Below are positions 11,351-23,900 of a stretch of 64,000 nucleotides of DNA, piece after piece. Source of the DNA: Epinephelus fuscoguttatus (Eukaryota > Chordata > Actinopteri > Perciformes > Serranidae); NCBI RefSeq assembly GCF_011397635.1, contig NC_064773.1, positions 30,823,449 through 30,887,448 of the forward strand, read 5' to 3'. Each line of letters starts with the position of its first letter. Position 1 is the stretch's first letter. The notes below the pieces were generated by a model. The model did not search any database, was not told the DNA's origin, and worked only from the letters and a program-made list of their open reading frames with translations. A program made the position numbers and the translations under genes.

Positions 11351-14300
11351 TCACACCATAGTCTCTTTTCTCTTCCCTAAAGAACACAAAGATTTCTTGT
11401 CCTTTTTGGTTTTGAGCAATGTGGGTGAGGAGAGCGGCGACGTCGAAGATGTCGTCGACAAAGACGATGAGGAGGAGCGAGATGAAGGGGACGTCGTGGT
11501 GGGGCTGGGGGTTGTGCTGTTGCTCGGTGAGCTGGGGGCAGACTGAGAAGCCGGCTGTGGGCAGTTCTCGTCTGCTTCCTCCATGTGGACAATGGCAGAG
11601 ACAGAGGAGGGGCGGCGCTTGAAGCGGGAGTCGCTCACAGGCGGGGAGGGCGTGGAGGGCTCGCTGAGGGGCCGGTGGACGGAAATGGCGCTGCGGAGGC
11701 AGTTGAGCCACTGCTGTTTATGGAAAACATCGTTGACCTGCAGCGTGTGGGACTGCGCCTGGCTTGGGTCTTGGGGACGCACGCGGAAAATGTTCTTGGC
11801 TGTGGAGAAAGTGGAAAAAAGTTGAATTAGCAAAAAATTTTGACTGAGCACTGTCTATATTCCTATGTTAACCCCTGTAGACTTTTTGACTTGGACACAA
11901 GCCTCACCTTTATCTGCATTGCTGAAGGCGCCTCTGAAGGAGCCGCCCATTCTGACGTCTCCGTCCTGCAGGTCCTCCAACACAAGATCGTGCACTGGGA
12001 TTGGCTGCCGGTAAACCTGGAAACACTGGCGCTCGTTCCTGGTGACAGGGCGGGTCAGAACCAGCAGCTCAGTGAACAGGAACACATGCAACTTCTGGAA
12101 AGAAACAAAAAACAATTATTAAAACCAGATATTTTACATAACCACCAATAAAGTTTCCTGCAAGATGTTTACTCTTATCAAAAGTTCATACTCGAATGGT
12201 TAAATCATGGGCTGGTTAGGGGTAAGTGAAGCAGACAGTTATAGCCTGATTGCCTTATATGGGATGTGAGGCTTGTGTTGATGAGTGAAGAGGCAGCCAA
12301 AGGGGCATTGTGTTGTGTTTTGCTCACCGTGCCGCTCTTGTTCCGCAGCTCCCCGTGACACAGTAGGCTCTTGCATTGCTCGATAAGAGGGTCCCTCTGC
12401 CTGTCATCCAGATACTCCAGCTTGTCGATGTAGTACTGGCACTCAGACTCTCCCTTCTTCATATTGATGTCTGACAGCACACCCTGCATGATGGTGATCT
12501 GAACACACAAAGGATCAAAATATTAACTTCAGCCATGTTTTATAAGCTCAATCTAAAGATAATGCCACAAATCTGTGTCCTTGACTTACCGCTTCTTCCA
12601 GGCTAGCGGCGTCTGGGTGCTCTAGTGGAGTGTGTCTCAGTATCTCTTTAAGCAGCAGTGGGTACTTGACCAGGCGGGAGCGTGGAATGTCCAGGAAGCT
12701 CCACAGGTCCAGCTTCCTGCTAAAGGGTGACTCAAGGCAGCGCTGCAGGAAGTCCTGTACCCTGCGGTCCTGCTTCTTCTGGTCCAGCAGCGCCTTGGCT
12801 GCCAGCTGTTTGCTGCAGTAGTCCTTGTAGGCGTTAAGCCTGGGCAGCTGGAGGGTGAGAGGAGACACTTACTAATGCTGCCTTTCTTACTGGAAACCAG
12901 CTGAACTTTAACAGAGTCAAAGAGGTTGAGGTACTTGACAGGATGCTTACCCAGCTCACGACAATCTGCCCGATCTCGCCCACGGTCCCATCCGGCCCTG
13001 TGGCTTTGGAAAGCTGTGCCAGGAGATCCTCGTGCAGAGGGATGTAGGCATCCAGGTTGCCGAAGATGTGAGTGAGCTCCTCCTCAGACATAATGGAGAG
13101 CTTCAGCATTGGGTCATGGTACGCCTGTGTACGGGAGAAAAGCCAAACAGTCAAACAACAACATCCCATCATGCCAAAAGGGGGTGGATGCTAAGAATAG
13201 CTCGTATAGAGCAGTAGGGGTACAAGAGAAAGACAGCGGAATAATTCCCGTCTTTTTTTAGTTCCTGGCTTGGCTGTGTGGAAGCCCTGCCAGATTTTGA
13301 TTTAATCTGTTTGCTTAAAATGTACTCCCTCTGCCTCAGAGATTTACAAGTACAAACCTTGCGTGCGAGCTGGAGGTCCTCGATCAGGTCCTGTTCTCCA
13401 CGAGACAGCTCAAATATGGCCTGAGGAAGGAGAGGAGGAACAAAAAGATACTTTTTTAGCCAAACACATGGATCAGGATGCCAATACATTATTGCAACTG
13501 ATAGCCATTAGATTACATCTAAAACTGTGCTGGTGCCTAATGACTGAGGTCACCTTTGAAATCTTTCTGGCTGCTCTCTCCCGCTCTGTGTTTAAAACTA
13601 TAAAAAGTTTATGGCTTCTGACAGTTGGCTAAGATGTCTGACATATGCAGGACAAGTAGGGAGGTAGGGCAGGAGAGCACGAGTTTGTTGGCTTGTCAGG
13701 TATATGTGAGACTGGGAAAAAAAGCCTGGGAAGGCTTTTTGCCCCATTTAGACTATTTGACACAAATACTACAGGGTTATGTTAAACTAGTGTGGCAGAA
13801 TTTACCACCGTCTGGATTCCGTACTGAGCAAACTCATTTACCTGCCCCTGTACCCCTTGGTGTCCTCACCATGCTCTACTGTATGTTCATGTGTCAGTGC
13901 TGATTCTCACCTCCTGCCGCTTGATCTCTTTGGTGGAGAAAGTTCCCTTCTGGTGGATGTCTAGCGTCTCTGACCACAGCGTGCTGTTCCTCCTTTTGGG
14001 TGGTGTTGGGGCCGCCGCCTTGCTGCAAGGCTTCTGGGGCATGCCCGGCGACTTTCCATCGCCCCTGAAAGAGGCCTGCAGATGGGAAAGAGGAAGCCCC
14101 AGATGTCAGACGTGTTGCAACAGGAAGCCAAGTTGTTTGGTGCAAAGAGGTGCCCCTTGGTGTTCCCTTTCTGTGGAGTGTCACAGGAGCTTACCTGGAT
14201 GGTTTGGCCGAAGCGCCGGACGGCCCCATTCTTCACCGGAGAGATGAGGTTGGCTAGCGACGTCACCCTGCCGAGAGGACGGACACGCTTTGTGCTGGGT

Positions 14301-17177
14301 TCCTAGAGAACAAGAGAAAAATGGTGGGAAAGATTAGTCAGGCAATGTCATGTCAAAGAAAAGCAGCACAGGGCAAATCCATCAGTAATGCCAACTGTGA
14401 GAGACCTCAGCAGTCAGTCCAGATGCTCCCTTGTGACTTCCTTGTGATGAAACACATCAAGTCAAGTCATAAATCCTCATTATTGACTCCACTCCCAGCT
14501 TTGGGGTGAGGAAATAGGAGTAGCTGGAGCCGAGGTCGAGCCGCAGCCAGACAGACTGGCGGAACAGTGGACAGACTGAGATACTGAGGAGGAGGAAGCC
14601 GCTCCAGCAGCTGTTGGCTCCATCATGTGAATGGTCTTGAGCCAGGCCAGCCCCACTGAGCACAAAGACCCTTTCTGACTGCTGATCTGGAGGGGAAGGG
14701 GGTCTGGAGGAATGCCAGGAATGCACGAGACCCTGCTCTCAGCTGTTCAGCACCCCTCCCCGCACACACTCTGCTGCTATCTGGCCTGACAACAGCTACA
14801 GCTCCACTTGAGAGTGGATCTGCTCCATCACTCAGTGTGACAGTGTGAGATAAATGCTTCCTGATTGCTGCAGCTCTTTAACTGCCTTTCCCAGGGACAC
14901 AGTATGGAAAGTGTGGCAGTGTGTCAGGATTGTTCAGTAAAACAGACCACCGCTGTGAGTCGGGCAAAGGAGCAGTAGTCATAAAAAGTCAGTGAATCTG
15001 TCCCCTCTCGAGTGCTTACACAGTGCGGCATCGCAGGGGGTGCATGGTGGTGTTTATGGCTGCGAGTCGAGACAGGCTCCTCAACAGGCCTTGCGTGAGA
15101 GCAGTGCTACACCTGGGCCAGGTGACCCCCCTTCTCTCCTCCCCTCACCCAGCCCCGAGGCTGAGAGAAAGGAGAGAGCTACCTGGCCCCGTGCCAACAA
15201 CAACAGGCTGCAGGAATCAAAGAGCTGAAGATCTGAGGTAATGATTTCAGCCCACAGAGCCTCTTCAAAAACATGACACGAGGAGACAGCCATAATTAGC
15301 ATTCCCAAAGTTTGCACTCCCCGCAAAACATTTTGCATTTTAAGAACTTCACACTAATGAGGGCTTGCTCTCTGAAATTGAGCACCGCACTGCTAAAAGC
15401 CGTATGTGTTTTCTCCTGACTTAGGCCAAATTGGGTTTTGCCTTGGCTCAGCGAATCTGGGAAACAGAGCAGCCATTGAGGCTCCGGGCTCTGCGGACAC
15501 AGCTGTAGAACAGATCCGCTCAGTCTGCTGTGGCCTGGGAGCTGCTGAGGCTGCGGTCGAGTCACCGTCTGCTCTGGGTCTCCAAGTTGGACCAGAGCAG
15601 CCTTGAAAACATAGCAAGCCCTCTAGTGGCGGAGTCACTGCTTTGACCGTGTTCCGCATGCAAAGACAGATCTTTCTTTTTTTACCTTGCCTCTGGGGAC
15701 TTGACTTGCCTGAATCTTATTTTTGACCTTTTAATATCAGCAGACAGAGAGAGTAAAAGAGTTTCAGGTGGGTGGGGGTTCCAATGTCAACACTGGAAAC
15801 GCATGCTGGTCATTCTGCCCTTCCTGTCCTTTAGGAACCAGCCCCAGAATAACAAAAGCCCACTAGTCCCACTCTTTGTTTATCAGCTGTAAAGTGAAAA
15901 TGTGCAGACAAACGAGGGAAAGTTGCTATTCATGGCAGTTTGACTCATGCACTCTGTGGAGGTACGACGAATCTGGCTCACTTCAGGAAACCAGACAGAT
16001 CCGGGGTTTGTAGTGCTGTGTTGGATAACTATTATCAGTGAAACACCGAGCCTCCAGACATACATACTGAACATGTGCAGCGCACTCCTTAAACTCCTGA
16101 CCCAAGATTACAACCTTATAAACATCAGGAGTTTTTTTCAGGGATCCCACAAGTGATTCCTGTGCTTTCTCTTTGATGTAACCCTGTGTGTGCTGTGAGC
16201 TAATACTCCAGATGTGTTCCTGGGATTGCAGCACAGTTTGTGCTGATAGGTGCTGAGAGCAGACCACAAAGGAAAGAGTTGAGGTCACCAGTAAGCCAGC
16301 ACAGGGTGTAAAACGAAAGGTTCTGTGAGAACAGGACTCACTTCATGAATTGTCCTTCTCCTTTATCATATGGTTTACTGTCAATGAAACCATCTTCCTG
16401 AAATCTCTTCCGAAAGAGAACTATGTATGCCTCAGAGAGGGAAGGAAGGAGCTGAAATACTACAGAAGGCACACCTGGGTTTCAACACTAATGTCCCTTT
16501 AACTGTGTCTGCAGCTGAAGGAATGCTCTCAGGCTGCTGTGTTGAATTTGCATTTCACTCCAAATATCAGAGTTAAAAAACAAGTAATTCTAGACAGGGT
16601 TGTTGACTGAGAGTTTACCCCCTGCTGCTTCAATGTTTGTAGTACTTTGAGTCTACCAACTGTCCCAATCCCTCCAATATCCCATCAAGACTGAGCTCCC
16701 TGCTGTGATGCATATTAAAGAACAGAATGGGAATACACAACACTGAGGGGGGTCTGTCCACTGTTTCAACTTCATAGGTACAGTGTAATCCAATGATTAA
16801 CTTTTCCAGGTTAGGCAGTATCTCAAACCTGCCCAGGGACAAAGTTCAAAGTCTCATCTTACAGGTACAAGGCAATTGAAAGCACATGTACATTATCACA
16901 CACAAACACTGTGTGCCCAAGTAAGATAAGAGCAGGGTTAGGCGCTGATTCACTCACAATCTGACACAAAGATATGACTTCATCTGAATGAGTTCCGGAC
17001 AAACAATGACTTGGAGACACAGGCAACAGCTAAACAAAGAAGAAATATCAACCACCACCTTCACAGTGTGTTTTTGCATCTCACCTCTGACTCTTTGTTG
17101 GCTTGGTTCTGGTAGTCTATCACTTGCAGAGTCCGTTTGATAGGCACCAAGCTACCCAGTTCATCGTAAGCCACCAT
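11351..17177 (-). CDS. net1: net1, short isoform (NET1A type) from an internal promoter
   Basis: An alternative first coding exon at 17085-17177 encodes 31 residues beginning [16 protein letters not shown]. It ends in SE followed by a GTGAGA donor and joins in phase 0 to exon 4 at 14302 ([12 protein letters not shown]). This matches the human NET1A start (MVAHDEIGGLLPIKRT). The joined product is 555 codons (human NET1A 542) and shares exons 4-11, so it has the same DH-PH core and PDZ ligand. It lacks the two basic clusters of the long N-terminus, and in mammals this form reaches the cytoplasm and plasma membrane more readily. A TATA box lies about 240 bp upstream at 17418-17424. Start choice: the ATG at 17175-17177 is the conserved NET1A initiator. 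Confidence 0.95.
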
Positions 17178-17949
17178 AGCTTTCAATAAAAACACAATAT
17201 CCGTTTTCTTAATCCTGGCGAGTCAGCTTGAAGTAATCCACATGACAGAAAAAAATGTTGATCAAAATCAAGAGCTGTGTGAGTCAAAAAAATAAACTTA
17301 AATAAATAAATACACCTTCCCCCCTGTTCTTCTTGCCTCAGGGGCTAGAGCTCTCTGTGCGCTACCCTCAAACACGCTTTCTAATCTTTGGTCTGAGGTA
17401 AACTGAGTGAGGGAAGGCTTTATACCGGCAGTCCAGACAGGGGAGGAGCAAGCCTCTGCTCAGCCCTCATAGCTGCAGATGATGCAGGAAAGCTTTCCCT
17501 GGAAGTGGGGAGCAGCTGCCCGCAGGCTCTGTTGGTCCATCAACGCAGAATAAAAACAGTAGTGAGAATTTTACGATGACTGGAAGAGCTTACTGCTAGG
17601 AAGAGTTGATGTAAACAATTCTGATGAGGGTGCATTGATGTTGGAAAAAGAGTGAACCTTGTCTAACACAATATGGGTTATTCCTCATAGTTAAACTTTT
17701 GCTGTAAAGCCTAACAAGCCTTTTTTCGTTTTGACAATAACGCATAAAATATATCTGGAAATGATTCATCACAACTATTATGAAAGAGTACTACAAGGGA
17801 TAAGCTGTTTTTGCTGCAATTCAGCAACTAGCTTTACAATCAAATTTACTTGGAAATGATTGATGATGTAACTGCTAGAGCTGGAAACAATTAATTGATA
17901 ACAAATCCCAATAATTCAAACATCTTCAACTTTTTTGGGGAGAACTTGC

Positions 17950-17999
<50 letters not shown>

Positions 18000-20900
18000 A
18001 TTAGCCTCTTGATATACCTGCCACAGTTATTTGTTCTTAAGCTTTTAAGTTCAACTGAATTTTAATTGTGAGTTAGACAGCTTAAGTTTTAAGGGCATAG
18101 GTTTCAGTTCAACACTGGCGGGGGCATATATAAAATGGCAGGGTTTGGGACCCTTAGTTTTCTCCTTAAGTATGACACTTAGGGCTTAATTCTTCATAGC
18201 TTAGGGACTTACACAGTTGCACAGAATCCCATAAAAGGTTTTGTTAGTTAAGAAAAAACGTTAGATTTTACAGTTTAGATTTTACAGAAAGTTTCCATGG
18301 AGATTGTATATTTAATTGTGAATTTGATCCCCAAATACCAGAAAACAATTGCAGGAAGAAATTGCGACAAAAATTAATTCAGTCAAATCTAATCAAGTGT
18401 AAAATCAAGTGTATCAATCTGGTTCTCCTGGTCCCAGAACACTCTTCTCTGAGAGTGATAAATGAGTTTTTTCATTTATCACCCTAAACTCGGTCATGTT
18501 GTAGTTAAGCTAGAGTCAGAGGTACCTCTTTTTTTTTTCTTTAACCTTGCTTTGGTCACTAAGGTCTTTTGTGCAACAGTCTGGGGATTCCTTAAGTAAA
18601 AAACCGAGACAAGGAGAAACCATAAACACTAAAGTGAACATATCTAACTATTTTACCACATCACTGTGATCAGTAATGAGTGTTACAGTCATGAGGAGAT
18701 AAAAGTCCAATCTAGATCAAAAGTTTTAGTCCTAACACAAAAGGGGGATTATTCATTGCAGCTTTTACCGGGTTGGAATCAGGTACTAAAATGTTTGGAA
18801 CTAAATTACTAATTCTGTACTAATTAATAAACTACAAAGTCATTATTACTTGGCCTCTTCTTGCCGGCTAATTATCAAAGCAGTCTCTGCTTTGGGGGGG
18901 GGGCAATGCTCTCTGCTCCCTGCTTTAAACAGAGCTGTTATCAGTCTCATCATTTCAAATGGGGGAGGTAATCAATTAGAATATCAATAGGGGAGCACTG
19001 TAACACACTCAGCCAGATGTTGAAACTGAAACCTGTATATTGAGCACCACTGGGGGGGGTGCAAGTGCCACCCATATGTTGATTGATCCAACAGTGGAGG
19101 AAAGGGCAACGTGTTGGTCAGTTTCAGCAAAGACAAAGAAGTTGAAATCAAATTTGTGTCTCTTTTTCATGCATGTGTGCACACCCAGACAGGCAGATGG
19201 CTGAGGGACAACCACACCTGAAGCCACAGATTCTACACACCCTTGCAGCTGGTGCACAAATGCACAGCAAAAAGTGGAGGTGTTAGGGCCTGATGGAGCA
19301 GCTAATGTGGAGGTGCTGCAAGGCAGGGTGTCACAATGTGTGTGTGTGTTTTGGGGCAAATGGACAAGCCTGATCATGGCTCTGCTTCATCCTCCTGGGT
19401 CAACATGGGGTGTGAAACAGGACACAGGCTTCATGCTGTTGCTGTGTGTGTGTGTGGGGGGGTGACAAAACACAGATGCTGATGGAGGCGTATGGATGTT
19501 GACACCTTGTTCTTTGGGTTTGTTGACGCAGCGGTCAGGAGGTCTCATTTGCTGCAGAACAACAGGACGCCAAGTTGGGATTACGTCACCCACAAACCAC
19601 CAAAACAAAGTGAAGCGGGATCGGGAATGACTTCAGGCTCAGAGGGGAGAAAGTTCAGGAGCAAAATAAGACAGCAGAGCGAAAAACTTTGCAGACTGAG
19701 GAGTCAGAGAGGATCTAATAAAAAATGAATCTGTATGTCTGTGTGTAGTCTATGCGTGTCTTCAGAAGACACTGTGTGCAGTCCTGCTGTTACTCACTCT
19801 GTATGGGGAGACCTTGGGCTGATTCAGCTGTACGTCTGCCCCAGCCACTATAAAAACTCAACTCAACATGGCTCAGCCTGCCTGGCCTCGTAGCCTCTAG
19901 TCACACTGAGCTGCAGCTGGAGTGCAGCCGTGATTTACACTCCAAAACACACACACATGCCAGTCTGCGCTCAGAGTGCTGGAGTGGGATGAGTAATACA
20001 GTTTCACCGCTGTCTAACCTATGCCGTGCCAGGGACGGACTGAGCCCCGAGGCCTAAGGAGCTGAGCTCAACTTAAACTCCACATCAGCAGCAGAGGACA
20101 GGACGCACAGGGCCTAATTACAGCTTTAGGGGAAGGCATTAGCAGGCAGCTCTGGGCAAAGAAACACTGCCGAGTGCTGACTGGCTTAAAACAACAAGGA
20201 GGAGGTGTTGCCGCCCTCTGCTGATGGAGTTTAGCAACAGGAAGGGGGGGGACGACTGAAAGATTCATCTCTCTGAGTAGCAACAACCGACCTCTCAGAT
20301 AAGCAACTTTTTATCAAGCCACATGATATCATTTATTTATCTTTCCCTCTGTTTCTGAGTTACAGTAAATTTGGAAATGTGCGTTTCATAAATGTTTGTG
20401 ATGACTTCATTCAGACATGATAGGACTGTCACAGAAAGACCAGCATTGCCTGCATAACATCTTGCAAAGTATTTTAGTTTCTTGCTATTATTGGAGAAGA
20501 GGAGTGTTTACTGCTCTCTTGCAGGTTGCATCAGGCTTATTTTAATACTGATTCTTAAGCCTTAAAGAAATATTTTACTGCTGGAAAGATGGTCTTTTCA
20601 TTAAACTAGGCTGTTTATGCAGCAGAAAGTAAATCTCCAGAGGCCCCACGATACGATGTTATCACGATAATTAAGTCATCATACAATATGATTGCAATGT
20701 AAAATGTTTTGTGATATGCTGGGTATAGCCATAACATATATTGCCATATACTGTAATATGATCTCTTTTGAACTGTAAATTATGTCCCTTATTATGTCAT
20801 CTCACTTCAATCATGTTAATTCCAGCAAATGTATCAGTGTTAATAAGTTATACAATGAAAATATCAATACTTGTCATCTGTGTGTCCATACAATATTGCT

Positions 20901-23900
20901 ACACAAAATATTGCTATAATGTATTGACTTTTTTGCCCCACCCGGAGAAAGATAAATGGTTTTGAAATTGGTGCTACATGTTCAGAGAAAACATAAAAAA
21001 AGACTGTGGCATTTGCTCTTGTTCTAAAGGTAGAAAACCTACAACTACCAGAATGCACTGCGCATTCTCCAAAAACAATGTGGCAGCCAGGTGGTAAGAA
21101 GTGACTTTGTATTGCAGCTAAACGGTAATTTGAAATGTTCCTAAAAACACCTGAGGTGAGGAATAGGCAATGCAGAAACAGAATTTCTCATATTTGATCA
21201 GCTTTACTGTTTACTGTTGGACCTCATTTTTTTAGCTTCCATTTACACAAAACAGGAAACAGTTTGGCACCCACTTTCTGTTCACAAATTTTTATATTTC
21301 AGATAAACAGTACACTACAATATGTTCCTAAAAACATTTTAGGCAAGACAGAGGCAATACAGAAACAGAAACTTGGTTTGTGTTAGATCAGCACTGCCTA
21401 GTGTTAAACTCTGACTGGAGTTTGTGTCAGTGGTTGCAGGCATATGAGAATGAGTAAAATCTGTAGTTTGAGCAACATCCTAAGTGACAGCAAAAATCTT
21501 CCAGGTGACACGTTTCGCTGGGAGATGAGCAGGGAGATCTGAGTGCTGGCAACATGAAGGGAAGTTTACGCACAATAGTTCATTTACACATACTACCCAC
21601 ATTGTTACAACACAAAGCTGGCCTCTGCTTATCACTGTCATTTAATACATAGTGTCATCCATTCCATCATTTAATATGGTCAGACAACAAACTCAGTCCT
21701 ATTAGCTCACATTCTATATGAAAAGCATTTTGCTGGATATTCATTTATTTATCCATGCAGCTAAAATTTTGCATAAATTATTTTTTTAAATAATAAGGAA
21801 TTGTTTGATTGCTATATGATTGAGAAACATTATTTTTTTGTACAGTGGAAGCATCTGCAGTTTATCTGACTTGAATCAGGGCTATGACGAGGAAATCTCT
21901 AACTGTCTTTGCCTGTAAAGTTCAAAACCAACCCCACCCCCTGAGGTTAGGGCGTGATTGAGAGAACTACTATTAATCCAGGAAGTTTCTGTTAAGACAA
22001 CGAGTAACTATAAATACCTCCACTCCTCTGTGGCTGCAATTAAATACAGACTAAAGATGTAGACAGTGATCTAATCACACAAGAGCCTGTAGAAAAACCA
22101 CAGTTCTCCAACCAGACTAACATGCTAGGGTTACTCAACACTGTTTTCTTTTTGCCAATGTTCACACACCCAGAGCTGCGCTGGTTGCTACCAAACACAG
22201 GGCAGTAACTAAGACTCACAGTGATACCGCCGACGCTTTGTGATACTGATAGATCTTCAGCCTACAGACACAAACATAAAAACACAATTTTCCAAGTTAA
22301 TATGAAGTCCTTTGTCATGGTGGCCCACACACATATGGATAATTCATACTTGGATGTTCTGTAGATATGGCACATGGGTGACACAACACCACTATAGTGC
22401 AAAGGGAGACCTTAGCGAACAGTTGCCAGCTGATCATGTGCGTCTATGTTTTTACTGTAAACTACTAAGAGTTCAGCAGAAATATGACAGTGGAAGAGGT
22501 TTCATTATCGTTTTGAGGGTTCCAGGGAATTCATGTTCAAGTCACGTCTCATGTGACTCACGTCCATCATGTACAATGAAATTTTCATTGCAACATTCTG
22601 GTTCTGAGGCACCCACTCACAGGACACAGTTTGATAGTTCCGCGGTAGAGTGGGATGATAGTTATGATGATAGATTTCGCATCACATGAAATACATCATA
22701 TTTCCAGTGGTAGTTATACTTCAATACCACACCTCTGGTGGCGGCAGTAGCTCAGTCCATAGGGACCTGGTTTGGGAACCGGAGGGTCGCCTGTTCGAGT
22801 CCCCGTCCGGACCAAAATATGGAGCGCGGACTGGTGGCTGGAGAGGTGCCAGTTCACCTCCTGGGCACTGCCGAGGTGCCCTTGAGCAAGACACCAAACC
22901 CCCCAACCGCTCGGGGCGCCTCACCAAGGGCAGCCCCCTCACTCTGACATCTCTCCACTTTGTGCATGTATAGGTCCTGTTTGTGCATGTGTGTGTCTTT
23001 TGGACCTGTGTGTAATTCACAAGCAAGAGTGAAAACATGTCTGGACTGTTTTATTCACTCACACTGACTCCTACCATTACATCCCTGGTTTCTCTAAGTA
23101 ATTTAGAACTTAAAACTTCATGTCTGACTGTCCTAGTTCGTATCACCCCCCCTTGAAGATCCGCATATTTATTTGAACCCAACAGCAACAAAAAAAAAGC
23201 CTCTCTCTATATGGCTATTTAGCGATTTAGCGTAGCCTCAGTCGGGTCGGACACAGTGGAAGTCAGCAAACCAGAATATGGCACCCGGAGGTGGAAGTAA
23301 GTCTGCACACCCGCAGCGGCCCGCAGCCATTAAACCACAGAAGAAGAAGGAGCCGTGTTTACAGAGAGTGTTCTTCGAGTAAGCAGGACGCAACGGGCAT
23401 TGCTCAACACATAACAGTTTTACCAGATGTATCTATAAGGACTTGGTTGTACTTTCGATGTCATGGCGAATAAAGAAGGAGCACCATCTAAAAGAAAAAG
23501 AACAGAAGAACAGAAGAAGGCTAAACAGGACAGTGATAGGGCTTTAGCCCAAACGCTGTAAACCTCGGCTGGGCGTTCACCAAGTGGAGAGAGCTGAGAG
23601 ATTTGAAAGGTTTTAAAACTGATCCCGAGTTGGCCCTTTTCCTAATCGACAGGTATGTAATTTTTGTTTTTATTTAGAGAATATACCAACTTGTTAGACG
23701 TTGTTTCACTTCAATATATGACGACATGGAAGTTGTAAGCAAGCTAAATGTAACGTTAGCTGATGTGAACCGCCTTTGTTTATTAACGTTACAACAAACA
23801 CCACAAAATTATCTGTGACTGTGACCATGAACACGAATATACAGCAGGCAGTTGTCCTCAGCTTATAAGAAATTCAGAGCTACACCAGAACATTTATGAA

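Noticed and set aside
11419..11830. Plus-strand open frames opposite the last net1 exon
   Set aside because: They are antisense shadows of the Ser/Pro-rich net1 coding sequence.
22721..23038. A tRNA gene suggested by A and B box motifs
   Set aside because: The boxes belong to the head of a SINE with a long unrelated body; a second copy is at 58.2 kb.
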